A DNA stretch of 64,000 nt from Rhizobium bangladeshense (GTDB lineage: Bacteria > Pseudomonadota > Alphaproteobacteria > Rhizobiales > Rhizobiaceae). The stretch lies in assembly GCF_001662075.1 (NCBI RefSeq), contig NZ_LYPL01000003.1, positions 1-64,000 on the forward strand, in the 5' to 3' direction. Position numbers and translations under genes: made by a program. The notes beneath the pieces were generated by a model. It did not search any database. It saw only the letters and a program-made list of their open reading frames with translations, and had not been told where the DNA came from. This document shows positions 7,952 to 16,685 of the stretch, piece by piece (the stretch's first letter is position 1; each line of letters starts with the position of its first letter).

Positions 7952-10090
7952 TCACTGTTTGGCGGCGACCGGACGAACCAGCGGCGTGACGCGGCGGATA
8001 GTGACGCGGCGGTTTTCCTGCTCCGGCTCTGATGTATTGACCTTCAAGTAGCGCTCGCCATAGCCCTGTGTCGCCAGGTTTTCCGGCGCTATGCCGTAGA
8101 CGTCAGTGAGCACGTTGGCGACCGATTCCGCCCTCTGGTCGGAAAGGATCAGGTTGCTCTGGTCGGAGCCGACCGCATCCGTATGGCCTTCGATGAGGAA
8201 GGTTTCGCTCGGATCCTTTTCGAGTACCTGGTTGATTGCGTCGGCGACCTTGCGCAGCGTGCGTGCCTGGGTCATCGGGATCTCGGCGCTGCCGGTCGCG
8301 AAGGTGATCGTATCGAGATCGATTCGGCGCACCTTGTCGCGAATACGAGCGGAGTACTTCACCTCGTCAAGCGAATAGACCCGCTCCACCTGCTCGACCG
8401 GCGGCTCGCTGAGGAACTCGTAATAGTCCCGATCCGGATCGCTGCTGGTGTCGATGATGTAGTCGCTGAGCGGGACACGCAGCCGCATCGGCGGCAGATC
8501 AGCGCCCGGGTCGTCGAAATAGCCGCGATCAGGATCCTCGTAGAGATCAGGTGAGTAGTAGAGCACGTATTCGCGCCCGCGGGCATCGACGCGCGACCGC
8601 TGGATGATGTCGCCGTAGCGGTTGCGAATGGTGACGATACGATAGCCTTCCGGCCGCGTGATGGTCTCGCGATAGCGATTGTCCGGGAGCTCTTCATAGA
8701 TCGGTCGTTCACCGTCGCGCAGGAACCGTCTGTCGTCGTCGCTGCGCACGATGATCTGATTATTGTACTGGATAATCACCCGAGTATCGTCGGTCTGGTC
8801 GTCGATGCGCGCTCCCTCGGGACGGGCAAATTGCGGCCGCGTGTCGAGCCTCGTGCCCTTCTCGCTGGTGACTGCCTCGAGCTTTATCGCCGGCGCAGCA
8901 GCAGCTGCAGCGGCCTGCGCATCGGCATCCGAGGTCGGCACCTTCACCTCCTGGCTCTCGGCCCGCAGCTTGTCGCGATCACGGCGGCTTTCGCGGCCCT
9001 TGCTGCGATCGGCATCCTTGTCGCTGTCGAGCACGGCCGCGCCATTCTCAACCGGCAGCACGACGGTCTCGTTGCTCTTGGCCGGATCCGCGGCAACCTT
9101 CTTGCGGCGCTCCAGTTCCTCGGGAGAAACCTTTTCCGGTGCCGGAATCGCCTGCTCGACCTGCTCAGCGCCGCTGGCATCCGGCGCAGGCTGGGCAGTG
9201 TCGGTGCTGGGCGCAGCCGGTTTTTCGCCGGCAGGCTGCTCGGCGGCAGGCTTTGCGGCCGTGCCGTCGGCGGGCTTTTCGGCGGGCGCAGCTTCCGGGG
9301 CTGCCGCCTTGTCTTCGGTTGCCTTCTCCGCGGGTGCGGCAGCCTCGCCCTTCTTCGGCTTCTTCGCGGCAGGCGCTTCGGCCGTGGGTTTTACCTCCGG
9401 CTTGGGTTCGGGCGCGGCCTGTTCCTCGGCGGGTGTCACCGCTTCGGGAGCGATAGTTTCACTCTTCGCCTTAGCCTTATCCCGGCCCTTTTCCCGCTTG
9501 CCGCCTTCGGGCTTCGCCTCGGGCTGCGCCTGTTCCGTCTCCGGCTGGGCTTCCTTCGCGGCCGGCTGCTGTTCGGGCTCCGGCTGGACCTCCGGCTCGG
9601 CCTGTTTCTTCGGCTTCCTCGGCTTTTCCTGGGTTACCGGCTCCTGCTCTTGCTGGGGCTCGGCTTCCGGCTTGGCCTCTGGCTGGGCTTCCCTTTTGGA
9701 TTTGCGCTCGGGTTTGCTTTCGGCTGGCGGTGCCGGCTCCTCATTCGGCGCGGCTTCGGCCTTCGGCGGCTCCGGCTCTGCCTTGGGTTCCGGCGCTTCC
9801 TTGCGCTCTGCCTTCGGTTTCTCGGCGGGCGCCTCCTTCGGCTGTTCCGGGGCCGGCGCCTGCTCGGCCGGCGCCTCCTCCTTCTGCTTGCGCTTCTTCT
9901 TCAAGAGCTCTTCTTCGGAAGGCGCGTCCTGCGCCACTTCGAAACTGCCCTGTTCCACCTGCTGCACGGCCGCGGCGGTCGGCGTCGTGACGTCGCGGAC
10001 GGCAGCCATCGTCGTGGCGGGCTGGAGAGCCAGCGATAGGGAAAGCAGCGGGAAAGCTGCACTCGCAAACAATCTTGATTTCTTGCCCAT
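7952..10090 (-). CDS. OmpA-family outer-membrane/peptidoglycan-associated protein with long Pro/Glu/Ala/Lys-rich region
   Basis: A 712-residue envelope protein. Residues 1-30 are a signal peptide (SLALQPATTMAA). Residues about 55-340 are low complexity, built from Pro, Glu, Ala, Lys and Gln in PEPKAEPEP-like runs. A middle region (about 400-580) is rich in Asp, Arg and Tyr. Residues 589-712 form the OmpA C-terminal peptidoglycan-binding domain (FATGSAEIP, EGHTDAVGSD, NRRVTI). No beta-barrel precedes it, so it is not a classical OmpA porin. The charged, proline-rich stretch could span the periplasm or bind the wall. It is divergent from the amino-acid ABC operon. Repetitive DNA in the low-complexity part makes length variation between strains likely. 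Confidence 0.88.
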   Translation of the reverse strand: MGKKSRLFASAAFPLLSLSLALQPATTMAAVRDVTTPTAAAVQQVEQGSFEVAQDAPSEEELLKKKRKQKEEAPAEQAPAPEQPKEAPAEKPKAERKEAPEPKAEPEPPKAEAAPNEEPAPPAESKPERKSKREAQPEAKPEAEPQQEQEPVTQEKPRKPKKQAEPEVQPEPEQQPAAKEAQPETEQAQPEAKPEGGKREKGRDKAKAKSETIAPEAVTPAEEQAAPEPKPEVKPTAEAPAAKKPKKGEAAAPAEKATEDKAAAPEAAPAEKPADGTAAKPAAEQPAGEKPAAPSTDTAQPAPDASGAEQVEQAIPAPEKVSPEELERRKKVAADPAKSNETVVLPVENGAAVLDSDKDADRSKGRESRRDRDKLRAESQEVKVPTSDADAQAAAAAAAPAIKLEAVTSEKGTRLDTRPQFARPEGARIDDQTDDTRVIIQYNNQIIVRSDDDRRFLRDGERPIYEELPDNRYRETITRPEGYRIVTIRNRYGDIIQRSRVDARGREYVLYYSPDLYEDPDRGYFDDPGADLPPMRLRVPLSDYIIDTSSDPDRDYYEFLSEPPVEQVERVYSLDEVKYSARIRDKVRRIDLDTITFATGSAEIPMTQARTLRKVADAINQVLEKDPSETFLIEGHTDAVGSDQSNLILSDQRAESVANVLTDVYGIAPENLATQGYGERYLKVNTSEPEQENRRVTIRRVTPLVRPVAAKQ

Positions 10091-10421
10091 CGGGTTTCCT
10101 CGATCCTGTTTGAGCTTCCTGAAGGCCGACAGGCCTTGGTTCGCCCCTAGCTACGCAATGAGGCGAAACGGCGAATTGGCAAAGCGCCAAACCGCCGATT
10201 TGTTCCGGTTCTAGGAAGCGCTGGATTAACCTCACGTGAATGTTGCAGTCTGCTTTCGTTCATCTCGCCTGTCATTTGCACCGCACAATTGCGCGGGAAT
10301 TTGTGTTGCAATTCCCTGAAAAAAAGTCTGATTATCGCCTCAAGGCGGTGTCGACACCGTTGAATTGCGGTCGCGAGTCCAAGAGAAAAACAGGCAGCGG
10401 CCACCAACAGAGAGGATCCTC
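10091..10421. promoter_or_regulatory. divergent intergenic region with an inverted repeat
   Basis: This 331-base gap separates the OmpA-family gene from the amino-acid transporter genes and must hold both promoters; no gene is seen in it. The inverted repeat GGGAATT (10295-10301) / AATTCCC (10310-10316) with an 8-base spacer lies about 105 bases before the solute-binding protein gene. It is a candidate operator, but no regulator is adjacent to name it. Confidence 0.35.
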
Positions 10422-11195
10422 ATGTTTAACTCCACCCGTATCTTCGCGGCAGCCTCGATTGCGGCAATGTCGCTCTTTGCCGGCTCGGCCATGGCCGAAG
10501 GCGAAAAATACGTGATCGGCACTGATTCCACCTATCCGCCCTTCGAATTCGTCGATGCCAGCGGCACGATCCAGGGCTTCGACATCGATATCGCCAAGGC
10601 GCTCTGCGCCGAGATGAAAGCTGAATGCAGCTTCGTCAGCACCGACTGGGATGGCATCATCCCTGCGTTGAATGCTAAGAAGTTCGATATGATCGTCTCG
10701 TCCATGTCGATCACACCGGAGCGCCTGAAGCTCGTCGACTTCTCCAACAAGTACTACAACACCCCTCCGGCCATCGCCGTACCGAAGGATTCGAAAGTTA
10801 CCGATGTTGCCGGCCTCAAGGGGAAGGTAATCGGCGCGCAGACCTCCACGACGCATGCCAACTACGCCGAGAAGCACCTCGCCGACACCGAACTGAAGCT
10901 CTACCCGACGGCTGACGAATACAAGCTCGACGTTTCCAGCGGCCGTGTCGATGCCGTTATCGACGACGTCGTCGTTCTCTCCGAATGGGTTAAGTCCGAC
11001 GCAGGTGCCTGCTGCAAGATCCTGACCACGTTGCCGGTCGACAAGGAAATCAACGGCGAAGGCGCCGGCATCGCCATCCGCAAGGGCGATCCGCTGAAGG
11101 AAAAGCTAAACACTGCGATCGCAGCGATCCGCGCCAGCGGCGAGTACAAGAAGATCCAGGACAAGTACTTCGATTTCGACGTTTACGGCGACTGA
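10422..11195 (+). CDS. polar amino-acid ABC transporter, periplasmic binding protein
   Basis: A 257-residue family-3 solute-binding protein of the lysine/arginine/ornithine/histidine type. A signal peptide covers residues 1-23 (SLFAGSAMAEG). The ligand-binding signature appears as GTDSTYPPFEF, GFDIDIAKALC and DMIVSSMSITPER. The start is an ATG after AGAGGATCCTC. Two permease genes follow, separated by a strong terminator-like hairpin. That arrangement normally gives far more binding protein than permease. The exact amino acid cannot be read from the sequence. Confidence 0.9.
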   Translation: MFNSTRIFAAASIAAMSLFAGSAMAEGEKYVIGTDSTYPPFEFVDASGTIQGFDIDIAKALCAEMKAECSFVSTDWDGIIPALNAKKFDMIVSSMSITPERLKLVDFSNKYYNTPPAIAVPKDSKVTDVAGLKGKVIGAQTSTTHANYAEKHLADTELKLYPTADEYKLDVSSGRVDAVIDDVVVLSEWVKSDAGACCKILTTLPVDKEINGEGAGIAIRKGDPLKEKLNTAIAAIRASGEYKKIQDKYFDFDVYGD

Positions 11196-11222
11196 GAAAT
11201 TCGGTATCTGGCCGATCAAGCG

Positions 11223-11257
11223 AATGGCGGAAGGCTTGCTCTTCCGCCATTTTTGTT
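11223..11257 (+). terminator. intra-operon terminator between binding protein and permeases
   Basis: Arms AATGGCGGAAG and CTTCCGCCATT form a perfect 11-bp stem with loop GCTTGCT. The stem is followed directly by TTTGTTT, a good intrinsic terminator on the plus strand. It sits 28 bases after the binding-protein stop and 52 bases before the first permease. Partial termination here would set the ratio of binding protein to permease. Confidence 0.8.
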
Positions 11258-11308
11258 TGACAAAGGTGGCAAGATCAAAACGGCAAAAGCCGTGAGGGGA
11301 ATTCTCGC

Positions 11309-12115
11309 ATGGGCGGATTGTTTTCCGCGCTCGGCTCCTTCTGGAGCTCACTTGTGCACATTTTCGATCCGCTGTGCGGACCCGTTGGCATTTTCACCTG
11401 GTTGGGTCGGTCGACGATCCTTGCCTGTGGCGACACCGGCTGGGGCGACGAGATTGCGCTTGGTCTCCAGGTCACCGTATCGGTGGCGATGGTCACTCTA
11501 CCGATCGGCCTCGTCATCGGTTTCCTCGTGGCGCTCGGCCAGCAATCGGAAGAAAAATCGCTGCGCCTGGCGGCCGGCATCTACACGACGATCTTCCGCG
11601 GCCTGCCGGAGCTTCTGACGCTGTTCATCATCTATTACGGCATGCAGATGCTCATCCAGTCTCTTCTGGAGCTTGCCGGCTATGTCGGGCCCCCGGTCGA
11701 GATCAACGCTTTCTTTGCCGGCGTCATCGCGCTGTCGGTCGTCTTTTCCGCCTATTGCTCGGAAGTGCTGCTCTCGGCCTTCCGCGCCATTCCCAAGGGC
11801 CAATATGAGGCCGGAGACGCGCTCGGGCTGCATCGCGGCCGCACGCTGCGTCTGATCGTTCTGCCGCAACTCGTGCGCATTGCTCTCCCCGGCCTGACCA
11901 ATCTCTGGATGGTGCTGCTGAAGGACACGTCCTACGTCTCGATCATCAGCCTTGCTGATATCCTGCGCCAGACGAATGTCGCCGTGCGCGTGACCAAGGA
12001 GCCGTTCTTCTTCTACGGCATCGCCTGCTGTCTCTATCTCGCGCTCGCCATCCTCTCCTCCTTCCTGCTCGTCTATGTCGATCGCTGGGCCAAGCGTTCG
12101 GAAGTCCGCCGATGA
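11309..12115 (+). CDS. amino-acid ABC transporter permease (HisQ-like)
   Basis: A 268-residue inner-membrane protein with about five hydrophobic spans and the permease-ATPase contact loop (EAA loop) in ALGLHRGRTLRLIVLPQ. The length and pattern are those of HisQ-type polar amino-acid permeases. The ATG follows GAGGGGAATTCTCGC, a good ribosome binding site. Its last four bases overlap the start of the second permease gene, so the pair is translationally coupled and should form the heterodimeric membrane channel for the binding protein encoded upstream. Confidence 0.9.
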   Translation: MGGLFSALGSFWSSLVHIFDPLCGPVGIFTWLGRSTILACGDTGWGDEIALGLQVTVSVAMVTLPIGLVIGFLVALGQQSEEKSLRLAAGIYTTIFRGLPELLTLFIIYYGMQMLIQSLLELAGYVGPPVEINAFFAGVIALSVVFSAYCSEVLLSAFRAIPKGQYEAGDALGLHRGRTLRLIVLPQLVRIALPGLTNLWMVLLKDTSYVSIISLADILRQTNVAVRVTKEPFFFYGIACCLYLALAILSSFLLVYVDRWAKRSEVRR

Positions 12116-12942
12116 GCTACGCCGAAACATTAATCCCGCCACAGCCCGCACCGCGTGAGGCGGCGAAGCCGATGACCGCCGCGCGCCTCGCCGGCTATAT
12201 CTTCGTTACGGTTTGGGCGTTGTTCGCCGCGCTGCTGATCCTCACCGTCATCAATGGCTGGGATCTCGAGAAGTTCACCCGCTACGGGCCGCGTTATCTG
12301 CATGGCCTGTGGGTGACGCTCAGTCTAGTTGCCATTTCGGTGGTCTGCGGCGCTGTCCTTTCGCTACCGCTTGCCATGGCGCGCCTTTCGAAAAACAGGC
12401 TGCTGAACTGGCTTTCCTACGCCTATATCTATTTCTTCCGCGGTACGCCGCTGCTTGCCCAGCTCTTCCTGGTCTATTACGGCCTCGGCGTGTTCCGCCC
12501 TCAGCTGGAAGCTGTCGGCCTCTGGTGGTTCTTCCGCGACGCTTGGTATTGCGGCCTGCTCGCCATGACCATCAACACCGCAGCCTATCAGGCGGAAATC
12601 CTGCGCGGCGCAATCGAAAGCGTACCGCACGGCCAGCGCGAAGCAGCAGCAGCCCTCGGCATCCATAAGACTATCGCATTCCGCAAGATCATCCTGCCGC
12701 AGGCCTTCATCGTCGCGCTTCGCCCCTACGGCAACGAGATCATCCTTCTGATCAAGGGCTCGGCCGTCGTTGCTATCATCACCGTGCTCGATCTGATGGG
12801 CGAAACCCGCTACGCCTTCTCCCGCACCTTCGACTACCAGACCTATCTCTGGGCGGCGATTTTCTACCTCACCATCGTCGAGGCGCTGCGCCATCTCTGG
12901 GCCTGGATCGAGCGTCGATTGACGCGGCATCTGAAGCGGTGA
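12112..12942 (+). CDS. amino-acid ABC transporter permease (HisM-like)
   Basis: A 276-residue membrane protein with an N-terminal span (about residues 27-48) followed by four or five more, and the conserved EAA loop AAALGIHKTIAFRKIILPQ. It is the partner of the preceding permease, which it overlaps by ATGA. A HisP-type ATPase gene would be expected next but is absent; usg follows instead. The complex must use an ATPase encoded elsewhere. Confidence 0.9.
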   Translation: MSYAETLIPPQPAPREAAKPMTAARLAGYIFVTVWALFAALLILTVINGWDLEKFTRYGPRYLHGLWVTLSLVAISVVCGAVLSLPLAMARLSKNRLLNWLSYAYIYFFRGTPLLAQLFLVYYGLGVFRPQLEAVGLWWFFRDAWYCGLLAMTINTAAYQAEILRGAIESVPHGQREAAAALGIHKTIAFRKIILPQAFIVALRPYGNEIILLIKGSAVVAIITVLDLMGETRYAFSRTFDYQTYLWAAIFYLTIVEALRHLWAWIERRLTRHLKR

Positions 12943-12987
12943 TGCACGGGGCCAGGCGCACGATTTTCGTCTGAGCGCGTGCATCAG

Positions 12988-13019
12988 CTTGGCAGCACTC
13001 GTTTGGACATGCTGCCAAG
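12988..13019 (+). terminator. hairpin after the permease operon
   Basis: Arms CTTGGCAGCA and TGCTGCCAAG form a perfect 10-bp stem with a 12-base loop, 46 bases after the permease stop. The following sequence TCATTG lacks a proper T run, so it may be an inefficient terminator or a 3'-end stabiliser. Confidence 0.5.
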
Positions 13020-13143
13020 TCATTGAAAATAAAAGAATACCTCTCCAGAAACCTATCTGTTAAGCTTGCGTTAACCACTCGCATGTTTCCATTTCATGTG
13101 GCACTAATAAAGCGCGAGTGGGAACGAGAAGAAGCTGAATACA

Positions 13144-13410
13144 ATGCACAAAGACATGGAAAAGCAACTACAGGGTTATGGTCTGACGACCGCTCAGATC
13201 CTCTACCACCTGCCGGATCACCCGAAGATCCTGCAGACCTACGTCTGGCAGGACTATGACCTTGCCCCTGATTTTCCCGAGATGCGCGGCTTTTTGAAAT
13301 TCTGGCAGGAAACGCTTGACGGGCCGTTGCATTCGGTGCGCTACGTTCACCGCAAACTGATCTCCGCAACGGAGTGGCGGGCGCTGAAAGGCGAGTTCAT
13401 CCTGCACTGA
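13144..13410 (+). CDS. usg: Usg family protein
   Basis: An 88-residue soluble protein matching the Usg family, small alphaproteobacterial proteins first described next to tryptophan biosynthesis genes. The family pattern is visible in LTTAQILYHLPDHP, LQTYVWQDYDLAP and FLKFWQ. No catalytic motif is known and the function is not established. Here it is not near trp genes. It stands alone with about 200 bases of upstream sequence for its own promoter and abuts the convergent DUF2270 gene with no gap between the two stop codons. Confidence 0.8.
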   Translation: MHKDMEKQLQGYGLTTAQILYHLPDHPKILQTYVWQDYDLAPDFPEMRGFLKFWQETLDGPLHSVRYVHRKLISATEWRALKGEFILH

Positions 13411-14136
13411 TCAGACATGCGCCTCGCCACGGCCGAATTCGCCCTCGTCGCGATCCGGACGCAGCGCAAAACAGAGGATGCCGGTGTAGAAGGCGACGAC
13501 CGCTGCGATGACTGCGAGGCCCGGAACGGGTCCGAGCACGGCATTGTCAATGACGTAGGCCCATGAATGCGCCTGCAGTGCCGGCGCTCCCTCTGTTTGC
13601 AGTTTCGGCGTCGAAATCTTCAGGCACCATGCAAGCAGCAGGATGAAATACATCCAGCCGTAATTGCGTTTGAGCCGGCGGTGCATCGCCTCGCCGTAGC
13701 TCAGCAGAAAGCGCGGATGGCGCAGGCTGCCGGCGATCACGGCAGCCCATTCGCTGCCATGCTTGGGGTCGGGCGCCAGAATCTGTGCGAAATAGCAGCG
13801 CTCGATCTGACGGATGCGGGCCCGGTAAATGTCGAAGAATCGGTAGCGCCGCGCCTCGATCATCAGAAGCAGCGTGATCAGCATCACGCCGAACAGCAGC
13901 ACGCCGTGGTGCGAGGTCGGCGTCGACAGCGACACCGAGAGCAGCGCCGCCACCACGGTGATAGCCCAGTTGGACGTCCGGTCGATTCGATCGCGCCAGC
14001 TCGTCATGCGTCCGAGTTCGCCACGGTAATAATGGATCAGCGTGTTGGTGATCTCGCCCGGCGTCCCGGGCAGCAGCAGAGGGCGCTCACCCTCCTCTCC
14101 CACTGCCGGTGGCAGCCTGTCTTGCTCCGCTTTCAT
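13411..14136 (-). CDS. DUF2270 integral membrane protein
   Basis: A 241-residue protein matching DUF2270. An N-terminal cytosolic segment includes LIHYYRGELGRMTSWRDRIDRT. Two closely spaced membrane spans follow (about 60-105), then EARRYRFFDIYRARIRQIE, which is characteristic of the family. Two further spans lie near the C-terminus. The start was placed at MKAEQDRLPP because GAGAGGAAA precedes it. A longer reading from MVKKK, 33 bases upstream, lacks a binding site. The function is unknown. It is divergent from the TPR-methyltransferase gene with about 110 bases between. Confidence 0.82.
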   Translation of the reverse strand: MKAEQDRLPPAVGEEGERPLLLPGTPGEITNTLIHYYRGELGRMTSWRDRIDRTSNWAITVVAALLSVSLSTPTSHHGVLLFGVMLITLLLMIEARRYRFFDIYRARIRQIERCYFAQILAPDPKHGSEWAAVIAGSLRHPRFLLSYGEAMHRRLKRNYGWMYFILLLAWCLKISTPKLQTEGAPALQAHSWAYVIDNAVLGPVPGLAVIAAVVAFYTGILCFALRPDRDEGEFGRGEAHV

Positions 14137-14249
14137 GGCATTTCCTCTCGTCGTTTTCTTTTTGACCATTCTGCACCCGTAGCAGCGCCATTGCAAAACA
14201 TCCAAAGCCGTCTTAGAGCCATGCCTGCAACAGAAGGACATGGACCGCT

Positions 14250-15068
14250 ATGGCAAAGAAGATCGACGAAGAAGCCCTTGCCGAGGCCTATAACCGCGCA
14301 CTCGCGCTGGAAAAGGCCGGTGATGTCGACGCGGCCGTGGCGGCCTATGAAGAAGTACTGACGATCGATCCGGACGACCACGGCGGAGCCGCCGTGCGCA
14401 TCGCCGCGATGGGCCGCGGTGAAACACCGGCCAAGGCGCCCGACGCCTATATCGAGACCTTGTTCGACCAGCATGCCGAGGTCTTCGAGGACGTGCTCGT
14501 CGAACAGCTTGGCTATCACGTTCCGATGCTGGTGCGCCAGCGCCTGCAGCAGCTGAAGCTCGGACCATTCAAGCGGTTGCTCGACCTCGGCTGCGGCACG
14601 GGTCTGACCGGCGGCGCCCTGCGCGACTTCTGCGAAGACATGACCGGGATCGACATATCGGAAAAGATGGTCGAGGTTGCTCATGAGAAGGATCTCTACG
14701 AGACACTCTTCGTCGCCGAAGTCGAGGATTTCCTCGAGGACAATGACGAGGAAGCCTTCGACATCATCACCGCAACCGATGTGCTACCCTATCTCGGGGC
14801 GCTCGAACCGTTGTTCTTCGGAGCCGCCGAGAACCTGGCAGCGGGCGGCCTCTTCATTTTCTCCTCCGAAACCCTGCCCGAAGAAATTCTCGCCGGACGC
14901 GCTTACATGGTCGGCCCGCATCAGCGCTTCGCCCATGCCGACGCCTATGTGAGAGAGCGGCTGACGGCCACCGGTTTTGAGCTTGTCGAGATAACGGACA
15001 TCAACGTGCGGATGGAAGATGGACGGCCGACGCCCGGCCATCTGGTGATCGCCAGATATACCGGCTGA
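14250..15068 (+). CDS. TPR-containing class I SAM-dependent methyltransferase
   Basis: A 272-residue cytosolic protein. Residues about 8-45 form a tetratricopeptide-like helix pair (AYNRALALEKAGDVDAAVAA). Residues about 105-215 form a Rossmann methyltransferase with the SAM-binding motif LLDLGCGTGLTGG, the acidic loop GIDISEKM and the post-I motif DIITATDVLPYLG. An N-terminal TPR next to this kind of domain is seen in a common proteobacterial family of unassigned substrate. It has its own upstream region divergent from DUF2270 and precedes a GST gene by about 100 bases. Confidence 0.85.
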   Translation: MAKKIDEEALAEAYNRALALEKAGDVDAAVAAYEEVLTIDPDDHGGAAVRIAAMGRGETPAKAPDAYIETLFDQHAEVFEDVLVEQLGYHVPMLVRQRLQQLKLGPFKRLLDLGCGTGLTGGALRDFCEDMTGIDISEKMVEVAHEKDLYETLFVAEVEDFLEDNDEEAFDIITATDVLPYLGALEPLFFGAAENLAAGGLFIFSSETLPEEILAGRAYMVGPHQRFAHADAYVRERLTATGFELVEITDINVRMEDGRPTPGHLVIARYTG

Positions 15069-15169
15069 AGGAATACTTGCATGATCGGCGAAGTATCTGT
15101 TGCGCGATGCGAAGCAAGTTGTTACTTAGTCGATCGGTAAAGTTTTTCCGAATTGGGAAAGGTCGCCCC

Positions 15170-15856
15170 ATGTCGCTTGTGCTTTATGGGCATCCGCTCG
15201 CCTCCTTCTGCCACAAAGTTTTGATTGCGCTTTACGAAAACGGCACGCCCTTCGAGAACCGTCTCGTCGATCTTTCCGACGAGACCTCACGCGCCGATCT
15301 CTTCCGCTTCTGGCCGATCGGCAAGATGCCGCTGCTACGCGATGAGGCCCGCGACAGCACAATCCCCGAGACCTCGATCATCATCGAATATCTCGAGCAA
15401 TATTATCCCGGCCCCGTTCGCCTGCTGCCGCTGGAGATCGACCGGGCGCTGCAGGTCCGCCTCTGGGACCGCTTCTTCGACCACTATGTCCAGGCGCCGA
15501 TGCAGTCGCTGGTCAGCAATCGTCGCCGACCCGAGGGCGAGGCGGATGAGATCGAGATGGCCGCCTCCCGGGCGACACTCGGCACCGCCTACGCGATGAT
15601 TGAAAAACAGCTGGCCGGCAAGCAATGGATATCCGGCGACGATTTCACCTTGGCCGATTGCGCCGCGGCCCCGGCCCTCTTCTACGCCGAGACGCTGATC
15701 GCATTTTCATCGGAACAGCCCAACCTTCGCGCCTATTACGATCGGCTGCTGGCGCGCCCATCCTTTGCAAGAACGCTGGAAGAAGCCCGGCCCTATTTCA
15801 AGTTCTACCCTTACCATGACAGGCTGCCCGCCCGCTTTCGGGATGCAGCGGGATGA
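15170..15856 (+). CDS. glutathione S-transferase family protein
   Basis: A 228-residue GST. The thioredoxin-like N-terminal domain has LYGHPLASFCHKVLIAL, with Ser and Cys at the active-site position. It also has GKMPLLRD with the cis-proline, and PETSIIIEYLEQYYPG for glutathione binding. The C-terminal helical domain includes GDDFTLADCAAAPALFY, the conserved N-capping motif. The start was set at MSLVLYGHP. Its last four bases overlap the ArsR gene, so GST, ArsR and AHSA1 form a three-gene operon. That suggests regulated detoxification, but the substrate is unknown. Confidence 0.88.
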   Translation: MSLVLYGHPLASFCHKVLIALYENGTPFENRLVDLSDETSRADLFRFWPIGKMPLLRDEARDSTIPETSIIIEYLEQYYPGPVRLLPLEIDRALQVRLWDRFFDHYVQAPMQSLVSNRRRPEGEADEIEMAASRATLGTAYAMIEKQLAGKQWISGDDFTLADCAAAPALFYAETLIAFSSEQPNLRAYYDRLLARPSFARTLEEARPYFKFYPYHDRLPARFRDAAG

Positions 15857-16194
15857 TCGACGGCCAGGCGGAGCTCGACCGCATGTTCCATGCGCTTTCC
15901 GACCGCAGCCGCCGCGGCATGATCGACCGCCTCGGCCGCGGCCCGGCCTCCGTCACCGAGCTGGCGGCGCCGCTTGCCGTCGCCCTGCCGACGGTGATGA
16001 AACATCTGCAGGTGTTGGAAGACAGCGGCCTTGTATTCTCCGAAAAATCCGGCCGGGTGCGGACCTACCGCCTGCAGCAGGATGCGTTTGCCGCCGTCGA
16101 GCGCTGGGTGGAACAACGGAAGACCCGCTGGACCACTGCCTTCGACAGGCTGGATCAACTTCTCGCCGACGAGCCGGAGACCCTACCCGAATGA
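15853..16194 (+). CDS. ArsR/SmtB-family transcriptional regulator
   Basis: A 113-residue winged-helix repressor of the ArsR type: FHALSDRSRRGMIDRL at the N-terminus, recognition helix VALPTVMKHLQVLEDSGLV and wing KSGRVRTYRLQ. No metal-binding ELCVCDL-type cysteine motif is present. It therefore belongs to the large group of ArsR proteins partnered with AHSA1/SRPBCC proteins rather than metal sensors. It overlaps the GST gene before it and the AHSA1 gene after it by four bases each. Confidence 0.9.
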   Translation: MIDGQAELDRMFHALSDRSRRGMIDRLGRGPASVTELAAPLAVALPTVMKHLQVLEDSGLVFSEKSGRVRTYRLQQDAFAAVERWVEQRKTRWTTAFDRLDQLLADEPETLPE

Positions 16195-16667
16195 CGACAC
16201 GATCCGCAGAACACGCCACTCTCGTCATCGAACGCCACCTGAAGGCGCCCGTGGCCCGCGTCTTCCGCGCCTGGTCGATGCCGGAATCCAAGCGCCAGTG
16301 GTTCGCCTGCCACGGCGATTGGGTACCGCTGGAATACGGCCTGGATTTTCGCCCCGGCGGACTGGAGAGGAATTATGTCGCCGATACGGACGGGCTCCTG
16401 CACGCCTATGAGGCCCGTTACATCGACATCGTACCCGATGCGCGGATCATCTACGCTTATGAGATGAGGCTCGGCGAAACCCGCATCTCGGTCTCCCTCG
16501 CCACCGTCGCCTTCGAAGCCGAACCCGATGGCACAAAGATGGTCTTTACCGAACAAGCGGTGTTCCTTGACGGCTATGCCGACAACGGCGCCCGCCTTCA
16601 GGGCACCGAAATCGGCCTCGACAATCTCGAACACTTTCTCGAGCGCGGGACAAGCCAGATCCATTAG
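16191..16667 (+). CDS. AHSA1/SRPBCC domain protein
   Basis: A 158-residue SRPBCC (START-like) fold protein. The AHSA1 pattern is seen in VIERHLKAPVARVFRAWSMPESKRQW at the N-terminus, then FRPGGLERNYV, TKMVFTEQAVFLDGY and the closing GLDNLEHFL helix. Such proteins bind hydrophobic ligands in a deep cavity and are very often encoded with an ArsR regulator, as here. Stop and start codons overlap (ATGA) with the ArsR gene. A second ArsR-AHSA1 pair lies 1.2 kb away on the opposite strand. Confidence 0.87.
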   Translation: MTTRSAEHATLVIERHLKAPVARVFRAWSMPESKRQWFACHGDWVPLEYGLDFRPGGLERNYVADTDGLLHAYEARYIDIVPDARIIYAYEMRLGETRISVSLATVAFEAEPDGTKMVFTEQAVFLDGYADNGARLQGTEIGLDNLEHFLERGTSQIH

Positions 16668-16685
16668 CAAGTTTCAGATATTGCA

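Noticed and set aside
8763..10214. Two long plus-strand open frames (483 and 402 codons) opposite the OmpA-family gene
   Set aside because: They are antisense to GC-rich, repetitive Pro/Ala/Glu codons and consist of Ser/Ala or Leu/Gly/Arg runs with no domain and no ribosome binding site.
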